Made by a program: the position numbers and the translations under genes
Origin: Fidelibacterota bacterium
GTDB taxonomy: Bacteria; Fidelibacterota; Marinisomatia; Marinisomatales; UBA1611
Reading direction: 5' to 3'
Assembly (NCBI GenBank): GCA_018692355.1
Contig: JABHKE010000201.1
Coordinates: forward strand, 1 to 35,652
DNA length: 35,652 nucleotides
Notes under the pieces: model-generated
Seen by the model: only the letters and a program-made list of their open reading frames with translations
The model's database searches: none
Told to the model about the DNA's origin: nothing
Shown: piece by piece, positions 9,180 to 15,674 of the stretch
Numbering within the stretch: position 1 is the first letter of the stretch
How the letters are laid out: each line of letters starts with the position of its first letter

Positions 9180-9392
9180 CTACTTAGGTGTTACGTTAAG
9201 TGCAATCGGCCCTTTATCGCCTGTGCCCTCTTCATACTCAACTTCTTGTCCATCTTTCAAAGATTTGAATCCTTCCATGATTATATTGCTCATGTGAACG
9301 AAAAGATCTTTTCCACCATCTTCAGGGGAAATAAATCCAAATCCTTTAGCATCGTTGAACCATTTTACGGTTCCTGTTTTTACATCACTCAT
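9180..9392 (-). CDS. Cold-shock protein, CspA family (copy 1)
   Basis: A 70-residue single cold-shock domain that binds single-stranded RNA or DNA as an RNA chaperone. Both nucleic-acid-binding motifs are present: RNP1 as KGFGFISPE and RNP2 as DLFVHMSNI, with GTVKWFND ahead of them. It is convergent with rpiB, sharing the terminator at 9095-9125. By my count it matches copy 2 (10014-10226) at 59 of 70 positions, and the shared leader shows that the pair arose by tandem duplication. The conserved leader upstream suggests post-transcriptional temperature control, as is known for cspA in other bacteria. Confidence 0.95.
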   Translation of the reverse strand: MSDVKTGTVKWFNDAKGFGFISPEDGGKDLFVHMSNIIMEGFKSLKDGQEVEYEEGTGDKGPIALNVTPK

Positions 9393-9545
9393 TTTTTTAC
9401 CTTTTGTTATTTGAGTTTATAAGATTGTTAATTCCCCTAGCCCTCAATTGAAAAGACTCCACCACAAAAAAATAGAAAGGTGTTCAAGAGGGTACTAGAA
9501 TAATACATCACTCAAAAAATCAAATTCCTTCAGATAAGGGGACCC
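9393..9545 (-). promoter_or_regulatory. Conserved csp leader and promoter region (copy 1)
   Basis: This block upstream of cold-shock copy 1 is closely matched by 10227-10378 upstream of copy 2, including the segments GAGTTTATAAGATTGTTAAT and GAAAGGTGTTCAAGAGGGTA on the + strand. Reading toward the gene, both carry TATTAT (complement of 9500-9505), a possible -10 box, which would place the start near 9491-9493 and give a leader of about 100 nt. No convincing -35 is seen. The rest of the gap up to about 9680 shows no open frame or clear structure. Confidence 0.5.
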
Positions 9546-9694
9546 AAATTTAATTATTAGGGTTATTAAAATACAATAAAACTTTCTAGGGCTGATATTA
9601 GTGAAAATATGTCAATTCAGGGTGCACATTTCGTATTTGACAAAGAAATTTATAATTTGACTTAGATGAGGTTTGAATAAAAAAATAAAGATAT

Positions 9695-9926
9695 TTGATG
9701 TCAATGGTGACCAAAACAATTAGGCTTTTTGAAGATTTAACAGATCGCGGTGTCCATGAATATGATGCTTTAGGTGACTATCTCGATTTTATTCTTTCCT
9801 GCGTAAAAGTGGTGGCTGAAGAACCTAAAAGTAAGGGGATTATTTTAGGGGGTGATAGAAATGTGGTTAAAAGAACTTTTTGAAGGTGGGCGAGATCAAA
9901 GGCAGATTGATAAATTGGATGAATAA
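9695..9926 (+). pseudogene. Decayed rpiB fragment
   Basis: This segment is a remnant of a second rpiB. Its first frame gives HEYDALGDYLDFILSC and KGIILGG, matching HEYDALDDYPDYIFPC and RGIILGG of the intact gene at 8627-9064. After base 9865 or so the middle of the gene is missing and another frame continues with EMWLKELFEGGRDQRQIDK, matching the RpiB C-terminus, and stops at 9924-9926. The N-terminal third is unrecognisable. A hairpin terminator follows, as in the intact copy. The 62-residue frame at 9695-9883 is therefore not a real gene. It is part of a tandem duplication that also copied the cold-shock gene. Confidence 0.88.
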
Positions 9927-9964
9927 AAAAATAGCCCTCCGCCAGGTGGCGGAAGGCTATTTTA
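9927..9964. terminator. Rho-independent terminator after the rpiB remnant, probably bidirectional
   Basis: A long stem, AAAATAGCC-TCCGCC paired with GGCGGA-GGCTATTTT with one C/A mismatch, has a short loop and flanking A and T runs. The sequence differs from the terminator at 9095-9125 but the position after rpiB is the same. It can also stop the convergent cold-shock copy 2. Confidence 0.87.
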
Positions 9965-10013
9965 GATATAATATCTACGTGAGAGAATGAATCTCTCCCG
10001 TGATTCAGACAGA

Positions 10014-10226
10014 CTACTTTGGAATTACGTTAAGTGCAACCGGACCTTTTTCTCCAGTTCCTGCTTCGTAATCAACAGCTTGTCCATCTTTCAAGGTTTT
10101 AAATCCTTCCATGACAATATTGCTCATGTGAACGAATAGATCTTTTTCACCATCTTCTGGGGAAATAAATCCAAATCCTTTAGAATCGTTGAACCATTTG
10201 ACGGTTCCTGTTTTTACTTCACTCAT
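10014..10226 (-). CDS. Cold-shock protein, CspA family (copy 2)
   Basis: A 70-residue cold-shock domain with RNP1 (KGFGFISPE) and RNP2 (DLFVHMSNI) intact. It is the second product of the local rpiB-csp duplication. Differences from copy 1 are mostly conservative (D/E, S/T, I/V), and both copies keep the full domain and leader. This suggests that both are still under selection, unlike the adjacent rpiB remnant. It is convergent with that remnant across the terminator at 9927-9964. Confidence 0.95.
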   Translation of the reverse strand: MSEVKTGTVKWFNDSKGFGFISPEDGEKDLFVHMSNIVMEGFKTLKDGQAVDYEAGTGEKGPVALNVIPK

Positions 10227-10378
10227 TTTTTTACCTTTAATTATTGAGTTTATAAGATTGTTAATACCCCTAACCCTCAGTTGAAAAGACTACACCAAAA
10301 TAAAATAGAAAGGTGTTCAAGAGGGTACTACAAATAATACTTCACTTAATAAATCAATTTCCTCCAAAAAAAGGGGTG
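10227..10378 (-). promoter_or_regulatory. Conserved csp leader and promoter region (copy 2)
   Basis: This is the counterpart of 9393-9545, with the same order of conserved blocks and a TATTAT on the gene strand (complement of 10334-10339). Retention of a non-coding block of about 150 bp next to diverged surroundings argues for a functional leader. The remaining 10379-10454 is AT-rich and shows no recognisable feature. Confidence 0.5.
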
Positions 10379-10454
10379 CGAAATATAAGTATAATGGATA
10401 TAATTAAGACATTTTAATTATGATGTATAAAATCATGCAATAAAGTCGGTCAAT

Positions 10455-11933
10455 TTAAATTGAATTTAAGTATTTGTCCAAAATATCGGGAATTGAAAAA
10501 TTGTTTTCCAATTCCATTGTAAATGTTTTATGTACATAATTCCCGGATTCATCTACATGATATAATTGAGAAAACTTTTCTTTCCCATTAGCAATTTCAC
10601 TTAGGGCATTGATAAGCGTATCCACATCTTCCATTTTATTATAAATACCAAAAGAAGCACGAACCATTCCAGCGAGCAGTTTATATTTTGATTCGATTTC
10701 ATCTTGATTCATGTCCTCAATCGCATCCAGCATATCGTCCAATATCAATTCCTTTACATAGGGATGGGCGCAAAAACATTCATTCCGTACTGCTATATTA
10801 AAATAATCATTCAGTACAGCTGCGGTCAAACCATGGTGCATTCCTTTTATATTGAATGAAATTGAACCGGCCCTGGTACATTTATAAACATCTGTTTCGC
10901 CATAAATAACCATATCTGGGTTTTCTAACATGCGTTTCAAAGCAGCGTTCACCAAAATTTCTTCTTCTTCATAAATCACATCCATACCTATACGATCTAA
11001 GATTTGGATCGCTGTGGCTAAACCTATGGCACCTGGGATATTTGGCGTTCCCGCTTCTTCTCTATCCGGGAAATAATCTTTAATTAAATAATTATCAACA
11101 AATACATCTTCTACCATACCACCGCCCACTTCTTCAGGTTCGATGGCTAATAGAATATCTTTCCGGCACACAACCACGCCCGGCGCACCGGGGACATAGG
11201 TTTTATGACCGGAAAAAACAAAAGCATCTATATTTCGATTCGGATTTTTATGGTCCGACAGTTTTACCGGTATATGAGCCGCCATTTGAGCGCCATCAAT
11301 TAAAACAAGTGCGCCATATTTATGCGCTAATTCAGCAATGTCATAAATTGGATTAATGATTCCTGTCACATTACTAATACCAGTTATAGCTACATAATTA
11401 ACGCGCTCGCCATATTTTTTAAGATTTTCTTTCAAGGCATCGATATTCAAACAGCCGGGTTGGCCTGAAGAATGAATTTTTAGGGGGGTATGAACCACTT
11501 TCCCTGCATGCTTACGATGGGGGAGATCATTGGAATGGTGTTCCATAATGGAAACCAGAACAATATCTTTATCTGGTCGATAATCTCGAAAAACTCTGGC
11601 AAGGCGGTTAATGCCAGCCGTTGTTCCACTTCCTGTAAAAAAGCAGGTGTATTCTTCTGGATCAGCACCCAAAAATGATAAAACTCTATCATGAGCCCAT
11701 TGGTACTGTGTTGTTGAAATTTTGGCAGAAAAATGAAGCAAACTATGGGAATTAGCGTAATGGTCTAAAAATTTTCCAACTAAATCATAAACTTTTCCCA
11801 TCATAAGTGTTGATGCAGTTGAGTCCAAATATATTCGTTTGGTTTTACGATCATCTGCCAGTGTATAAACTGTATCAAGCCCTATAAAGTTATTTTGTAC
11901 TTTAGCAAGTAACGATGTTTCTGATATTGTCAT
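10455..11933 (-). CDS. Class V aminotransferase, SufS/CsdA-like cysteine desulfurase family
   Basis: A 492-residue fold-type I PLP enzyme. Visible signatures are the PLP aspartate in LIDGAQMAAH (D213), the Schiff-base lysine K244 in FSGHKTYVPGAPG, and EHHSNDLP near 131-138, which corresponds to the EHHSN of SufS. In VRNECFCAHP (C386, C388) a cysteine sits where SufS-type desulfurases carry the persulfide Cys. It is longer than SufS (about 400), mainly at the C-terminus. It is divergent from the sulfur-oxidation operon and lies 36 nt after mobA. A role in supplying or relaying persulfide sulfur is plausible but not shown. A lyase or selenocysteine-lyase-like activity is the alternative. Confidence 0.78.
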   Translation of the reverse strand: MTISETSLLAKVQNNFIGLDTVYTLADDRKTKRIYLDSTASTLMMGKVYDLVGKFLDHYANSHSLLHFSAKISTTQYQWAHDRVLSFLGADPEEYTCFFTGSGTTAGINRLARVFRDYRPDKDIVLVSIMEHHSNDLPHRKHAGKVVHTPLKIHSSGQPGCLNIDALKENLKKYGERVNYVAITGISNVTGIINPIYDIAELAHKYGALVLIDGAQMAAHIPVKLSDHKNPNRNIDAFVFSGHKTYVPGAPGVVVCRKDILLAIEPEEVGGGMVEDVFVDNYLIKDYFPDREEAGTPNIPGAIGLATAIQILDRIGMDVIYEEEEILVNAALKRMLENPDMVIYGETDVYKCTRAGSISFNIKGMHHGLTAAVLNDYFNIAVRNECFCAHPYVKELILDDMLDAIEDMNQDEIESKYKLLAGMVRASFGIYNKMEDVDTLINALSEIANGKEKFSQLYHVDESGNYVHKTFTMELENNFSIPDILDKYLNSI

Positions 11934-11969
11934 AATGTGAATAAATTTCCAAAAAATGTTGAATTGAAT

Positions 11970-12542
11970 TTAATGTACCATGTTGATAATCTTATTATAG
12001 TCATTTTGCGTATTCATGTTTATAAAATGGTCATCATCGCCAAAGTTGATTTGATGAAGGTTTATATTTTCTAAAAGTTTTATTAGACTGTAATTCTCAT
12101 TCTGAATTTCATCCTCTAATATGGGCACCATTCGTTTATTATAAAAACCGCATGTTACTTGAGTTATGCCATTTGCTTTGGGAATGATGGCGCTGATATT
12201 TTCGGTTTTGGATTCCCAAAGCGTTTCAAAAACACTTTTCGCAATTAAGGGCAAATCACAGGAAAGAAGAAAAACCCAATCTGTCTTTGAATTTTTAAGA
12301 GATGTGTAGAGTCCATTTATGGGAGCATTAATACTCAATTCATCGTGCATAAATTGATAGGAGATTGAATGGGGTTTTGCTTTGCCAACAATTACCCGAT
12401 TTTCAAATATGTCACAGACATTCCAAATTTTATCCAAGACGGTTTGGTTGTGAATCTTTGCTTTCCATTTGGGGAACCCAAATCGTTCACTTTTGCCGCC
12501 AATGAGAATGAAAACAGTAGCTGGGATTATTTTTAAATTCAT
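11970..12542 (-). CDS. mobA: Molybdenum cofactor guanylyltransferase (MobA-like)
   Basis: NTP-transferase-fold protein of 190 residues that would attach GMP to molybdopterin, making the bis-MGD cofactor of DMSO-reductase-family enzymes. The N-terminal nucleotide-binding loop reads FILIGGKSERFGFPKWKAK (GGKSERFG at about 15-22, basic residues after it) and a later SCDLPLI supplies the metal-binding aspartate. The opening motif is less canonical than LAGGxSxRMGxDK, so another NTP transferase remains possible. The molybdopterin oxidoreductase at 34500 gives it an obvious client. It is divergent from the ArsR-family gene, 91 nt away. Confidence 0.8.
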   Translation of the reverse strand: MNLKIIPATVFILIGGKSERFGFPKWKAKIHNQTVLDKIWNVCDIFENRVIVGKAKPHSISYQFMHDELSINAPINGLYTSLKNSKTDWVFLLSCDLPLIAKSVFETLWESKTENISAIIPKANGITQVTCGFYNKRMVPILEDEIQNENYSLIKLLENINLHQINFGDDDHFINMNTQNDYNKIINMVH

Positions 12543-12583
12543 TTTTGTTTACTCTTTTTGTTTTAAATATAATATATTCTTTA

Positions 12584-12603
12584 TATATTAAATTCTTAAT
12601 ATA
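12584..12603. promoter_or_regulatory. Perfect inverted repeat, candidate operator for the ArsR-family repressor
   Basis: TATATTAA (12584-12591) and TTAATATA (12596-12603) are exact reverse complements separated by ATTC. The site lies in the 91-bp gap between the divergent mobA and arsR-like genes, 31 nt before the latter's start. The geometry suits a dimeric winged-helix repressor. A TATAAT occurs at 12611-12616. The gap is extremely AT-rich, so short palindromes can arise by chance. Confidence 0.45.
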
Positions 12604-12633
12604 AAAGAAATATAATCTTTGTAAGGTAAAATA

Positions 12634-12987
12634 ATGGCAAAATCTATCTCAACCGAATTTATTCAAATGGCTGCTCGAATTTTAAAAACACTTGGACATC
12701 CCGACCGCATTAAAATTGTAGAATATTTAGAAGACGGTGAAAAAACTGTTGGGCAAATTCAGCGGGAATTTAACTTGCTTCAGCCAGTAACCAGCCAGCA
12801 TCTGAAAGTTATGTATGACCGGGACATAGTGACCTTTCGCCAGGAAGGGACTCGTTATTATTATTCGTTGGCGAATAAATTTATTACAAAAATCCTTGAC
12901 TGCATGAGTGAAGTCCAAGAAAAGTTGAATTCAGGAGAATGGGATTTTGACTTTAGTATAACAAGCAACCAAGAGGAAGTAGCATGA
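12634..12987 (+). CDS. ArsR-family winged-helix regulator (sHdrR-like)
   Basis: A 117-residue ArsR/SmtB-type repressor: LGHPDRIKIVEYLEDGEKTVGQI leads into a recognition helix region QPVTSQHLKVMYDRDIV and the wing EGTRYYYSLA. It is the first gene of the sulfur-oxidation island, like the sHdrR/SoxR repressors of other sHdr loci, which sense sulfane sulfur through cysteine pairs. This protein has just one Cys (C90, near the end of the dimer helix), so a two-Cys polysulfide bridge inside one subunit is not possible. The start has an SD-like GTAAGG at 12621-12626. Its stop overlaps the tusA start by 4 nt. Confidence 0.87.
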   Translation: MAKSISTEFIQMAARILKTLGHPDRIKIVEYLEDGEKTVGQIQREFNLLQPVTSQHLKVMYDRDIVTFRQEGTRYYYSLANKFITKILDCMSEVQEKLNSGEWDFDFSITSNQEEVA

Positions 12988-13220
12988 ATGATATAGCATA
13001 TGATCAAGAATTAGATTGTAAAGGAATGAATTGTCCTTTGCCCATCCTTAAAACAAAAAAACAAGTAGATACAATGGATGAGGGGCAAGTATTAAAAATG
13101 GTAGCCACTGACCCAGGCTCAATAAATGATATGAATGCCTGGACGAGAAGAACCGGACATGAAATGTTATCACACAATGAAGAAGGTGGTATTTATACAT
13201 TTTATATCCAAAAAACTTGA
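12984..13220 (+). CDS. tusA: TusA-family sulfur carrier protein
   Basis: A 78-residue TusA fold with the family motif LDCKGMNCPLPILKTKK, in which C17 of CPLP is the sulfur-carrying residue. C12 is also typical of the group. Later residues ATDPGSINDMNAWTRRTGH fit the second half of the family. The ATG overlaps the arsR-like stop. In sHdr organisms, TusA accepts persulfide sulfur and exchanges it with DsrE3-type proteins on the way to the sHdr complex, and its place directly before two dsrE-like genes supports that role. A damaged TusA-like paralogue lies at 21261-21491. Confidence 0.92.
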   Translation: MNDIAYDQELDCKGMNCPLPILKTKKQVDTMDEGQVLKMVATDPGSINDMNAWTRRTGHEMLSHNEEGGIYTFYIQKT

Positions 13221-13252
13221 TATTCCAATAAAACAAAATAAAGGAGTTCACT

Positions 13253-13762
13253 ATGAGTGATCAAAAGAAAATGGCCCTAATTGCGTCTCAGGGTACTTTA
13301 GACTGGGCCTATCCGCCTTTCATTTTAGCGTCCACAGCCGTCGCATTGGATATGGAGGTACAAATATTTTTCACCTTTTATGGGCTGACATTGCTGAAAA
13401 AAGAAATAAAAGCAAAAGTGGCGCCAGCATCAAATCCAGCTATGCCCATGAAAATGCCCTTTGGACCAAAAGGGTTTCAGGATTTCGATTGGCCTATGCC
13501 AAATGTTTTAATGGGAAATGCCCCAGGATTTGAAACCATGGCTACATCTCTTATGAAGAAAACTTTCAAGAATAAAGGAGTAGCTTCAATCGAAGAACTG
13601 CGAGAAATTTGTGTGGAATCCGGTGTAAAACTCATCGGCTGCCAGATGACCATGGATGTTTTCGGATTTGATAAAGAAGAATTCATTGATGGCGTTGATG
13701 TAGGTGGCGCAGCCACATTTTTGGAATTTGCTTCTGAAGCAGATATTCAACTGTTTATATAG
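13253..13762 (+). CDS. DsrE2-type sulfurtransferase (DsrE/DsrF/DrsH-like family)
   Basis: A 169-residue protein of the DsrE/F/H-like fold: KMALIASQGTLDWAYPPFILA starts the first strand and helix, and ALDMEVQIFFTFYGLTLL follows. C120 and C130 (in VKLIGCQMTMDVFG) sit in the region that carries the sulfur-binding Cys of DsrE2-like proteins. The hydrophobic middle may associate with the membrane. The start has a strong SD, AAGGAG at 13241-13246. It stands between tusA and a DsrE3-like gene, in the usual sulfur-relay block of sHdr loci, so transfer of sulfane sulfur is the likely role. Confidence 0.85.
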   Translation: MSDQKKMALIASQGTLDWAYPPFILASTAVALDMEVQIFFTFYGLTLLKKEIKAKVAPASNPAMPMKMPFGPKGFQDFDWPMPNVLMGNAPGFETMATSLMKKTFKNKGVASIEELREICVESGVKLIGCQMTMDVFGFDKEEFIDGVDVGGAATFLEFASEADIQLFI

Positions 13763-13780
13763 GAATCAAAGGAAAATAAA

Positions 13781-14155
13781 ATGTCAGAAGATGGAAAAGT
13801 AACCATATTTGTTACATCGGGGCCGGATACACCCCAACGGTGCGCAACACCTTTTTATATGGCAAGTGTCGCCGCCGCCATGGATAATGAAGTCATGATC
13901 ATATTTCAAATTGATGGTGTACTTCTTATGAAAAAAGGTGAAGCAGATGCGTTATATGCAAAAGAAGGTGGGAAATCCGTGATGGATTTTATTCGTGATG
14001 CCAAGGAAGCGGACGCAGAAATGTATGTTTGTTCTGCTGCGTTGCAACTACACGATATGACCGAAGATGACCTCATTGAAGAATGTGACGGCGTAGTTGG
14101 TGCAGCCTTTATGACTGATGAAGGACTTGACAGTGATTTGGTATTAACCTATTAA
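13781..14155 (+). CDS. DsrE3-type sulfurtransferase (DsrE/F-like)
   Basis: A 124-residue DsrE/F-fold protein: VTIFVTSGPDTPQR, ATPFYMASVAAAMDNEVMIIF and the conserved-Cys segment MYVCSAALQLHDM with C84. In sHdr bacteria, DsrE3A exchanges sulfur with TusA and passes it towards the sHdr complex, and there the active region can hold two adjacent Cys. Here I see just C84 at that place, plus C21 and C102 elsewhere. The gene is 18 nt after the dsrE2-like gene and 13 nt before lbpA. High confidence for the family, moderate for the subtype. Confidence 0.85.
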   Translation: MSEDGKVTIFVTSGPDTPQRCATPFYMASVAAAMDNEVMIIFQIDGVLLMKKGEADALYAKEGGKSVMDFIRDAKEADAEMYVCSAALQLHDMTEDDLIEECDGVVGAAFMTDEGLDSDLVLTY

Positions 14156-14168
14156 ATAAGGGAACAAA

Positions 14169-14630
14169 ATGGCTGAACTAAAAAATTGTATGTTGCCGGA
14201 TGAACTATCCTATCATGTGGATTTCAATGTTTGGATCAAAAAGAATGATGATGGAACGATTAATTTGGGTATGACAGATATTGCCCAATCATTGGCTGGC
14301 GCCATGCTTCACTGTCGTGCAAAAAAAGTTGGAAAAATCGTTAAAAAGGGTAAAAGCATTGCCACGGTTGAAAGTGGGAAATGGGTTGGACCGGTTAAAA
14401 CGCCTTTTTCTGGAGAAATCATAGCCAAAAATGATGCTGTAGAAAGTGATGCCACAGTTCTGAATAGGAGTCCTTATAAACAGGGATGGATCGTCCGCAT
14501 TCAGCCCAGCGATTATGATGGCGATTCCGGAGAATTGGTGACGGGTGACAATGCTATTTCTGGTTTTGATGCCTACATGGCTGAAAAAGAAATGGGCGAA
14601 TGTATCCATTGTGAAGGCTTTGAAGGTTAA
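14169..14630 (+). CDS. lbpA: Lipoate-binding protein, GcvH-like (first LbpA)
   Basis: A 153-residue GcvH-fold protein in the sHdr context, thus an LbpA: the lipoyl arm carried here is thought to take part in sulfur oxidation rather than glycine cleavage. The lipoylation site is K71 in VESGKWVGPVKTPFSG. Upstream SYHVDFNVWIKKNDDGTINLGM matches the GcvH N-terminus. It ends with a CxxC tail (C145, C148 in GECIHCEGF) that the second LbpA at 25463 lacks. Next to tusA and the dsrE genes, it probably receives or presents sulfur to the HdrC1-B1-A unit that follows. Confidence 0.88.
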   Translation: MAELKNCMLPDELSYHVDFNVWIKKNDDGTINLGMTDIAQSLAGAMLHCRAKKVGKIVKKGKSIATVESGKWVGPVKTPFSGEIIAKNDAVESDATVLNRSPYKQGWIVRIQPSDYDGDSGELVTGDNAISGFDAYMAEKEMGECIHCEGFEG

Positions 14631-14649
14631 TTGGGAGCTATCCTAAATC

Positions 14650-14934
14650 TTGGGAAAAATGACACTTCGGGTTTTTACACATCCTGCATGCTCTGAATGT
14701 GCCCCTGCAGTTGAGATGGCATGGAAATTAACTGAATCAAATGATGATCTAAATTTAGAAACCGTAAAATTGGAAAATAAAACAGGATTATCAAAAGCAC
14801 AGGAGGTAGGAATCAAAACAATCCCAACTTTGATTTTTTGTGAAGGTGAGGAAGAACTAAAAAGAATAATTGGCTTGCCGGAAGCAATTCAATTAGAAAA
14901 AGATTTTTTAGAATTGAATCAAATAAAACATTAG
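14650..14934 (+). CDS. Small thioredoxin-like protein
   Basis: A thioredoxin-fold protein of 92-95 residues. RVFTHPACSECAPAVEMAW carries a CxxC (CSEC; C11 and C14 counted from the ATG) and IKTIPTLIF supplies the cis-proline after the third strand. The open frame allows a TTG start at 14650 or an ATG at 14659. GGGAG at about 14632-14636 is better spaced from the TTG, so I keep 14650, with low certainty. It lies between lbpA and hdrC1. It could reduce persulfides or keep LbpA, TusA or DsrE thiols in the right state. No substrate can be read from the sequence. Confidence 0.75.
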   Translation: MGKMTLRVFTHPACSECAPAVEMAWKLTESNDDLNLETVKLENKTGLSKAQEVGIKTIPTLIFCEGEEELKRIIGLPEAIQLEKDFLELNQIKH

Positions 14935-14942
14935 GATCACGA

Positions 14943-15662
14943 ATGTCGATTTATAAAGATGCAAAATACATGGATGTCCCTTACGAAGAAAAGCAGAAAC
15001 TTTTTCAGGAAGTAAAGGATGATATGCGCTGGGATACAACTTTGTATGGATGTTATGAATGCGGTATTTGTGTAGCGGCTTGCCCGTCAGCGCGATTTTA
15101 TGATTTTAGTCCACGTGTATTTGCTCAAATAATGGCCCGGGAAGATGTGGATACTTTTTATGAATTATTGAATGACAGTGTTTGGGATTGCTCCCAGTGT
15201 TTTTCCTGCACGCGTTGTCCGCGGCAAAATAATCCAGGAACAATCATCACTATCATGCGGGAAGTGGCGGTGAATCATGGATTGTCATCTGCGAAAAAAG
15301 CATTGCAAGCGTATAGCAGGATTATTTATAAGATTATGTCTACCGGAACACAGGTGGCGCCGGATATGCTCCAACCTGACTTTTTCCCTGATTGGGGCCC
15401 CGATGTTAAAGCTGTTTCGGAAAATTTGGATGTTTGGCGTAGAGCCATTCCACCAGAAACCATGCATACGACCGAATTGGCTTGGGATGTTTCAGAAAAA
15501 ACACGGTTGGAACTGTACATGATTTGGAAATTAACGGGCAATCTGGAAATGATAGAAAAAATTGATGAGGGAATATTCATGATTCTGGAAGAAGTCATGG
15601 AAGAGTTACTTGATGAGCACGGGTATGATATTGATGATTTTGAAAATGTATTGGAAGATTAA
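14943..15662 (+). CDS. hdrC1: sHdr subunit HdrC1 (4Fe-4S protein)
   Basis: A 239-residue cytoplasmic iron-sulfur subunit. Cluster 1 is CYECGICVAACP (C37, C40, C43, C47). Cluster 2 is CSQCFSCTRCP (C83, C86, C89, C92), with two rather than the usual three residues before the last Cys. The rest is helical, ending in an acidic tail (EEVMEELLDEHGYDIDDFENV). In heterodisulfide reductases HdrC carries electrons between HdrA flavin and HdrB. Here it is 8 nt after the thioredoxin-like gene and 12 nt before hdrB1, giving the hdrC1-B1-A-hyp order diagnostic of sulfur-oxidising Hdr-like systems. Confidence 0.92.
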   Translation: MSIYKDAKYMDVPYEEKQKLFQEVKDDMRWDTTLYGCYECGICVAACPSARFYDFSPRVFAQIMAREDVDTFYELLNDSVWDCSQCFSCTRCPRQNNPGTIITIMREVAVNHGLSSAKKALQAYSRIIYKIMSTGTQVAPDMLQPDFFPDWGPDVKAVSENLDVWRRAIPPETMHTTELAWDVSEKTRLELYMIWKLTGNLEMIEKIDEGIFMILEEVMEELLDEHGYDIDDFENVLED

Positions 15663-15674
15663 CAGGGAGTTAAA

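Larger units (their letters stand above)
8714..9545. repeat. Tandem duplication unit, copy 1 (rpiB 3' half, terminator, csp, leader)
   Basis: The order rpiB 3' part, hairpin, convergent csp gene and csp leader recurs at about 9740-10378. This copy is the intact one. Boundaries are approximate because the left edge falls where rpiB similarity fades in the second copy. Confidence 0.75.
9740..10378. repeat. Tandem duplication unit, copy 2 (decayed rpiB, terminator, csp, leader)
   Basis: Second unit of the duplication starting at about 8714. It is shorter because the middle of rpiB was lost. The csp gene and leader are well kept, and the divergence shows that the event is not recent. Confidence 0.75.

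Noticed and set aside
9695-9883. A separate 62-residue gene
   Set aside because: Its sequence is part of rpiB and the rest of that gene continues in another frame, so it is a remnant.
14289-14609. A 106-codon minus-strand frame across the first lbpA
   Set aside because: It is a shadow of a conserved GcvH-fold gene and has no family resemblance.
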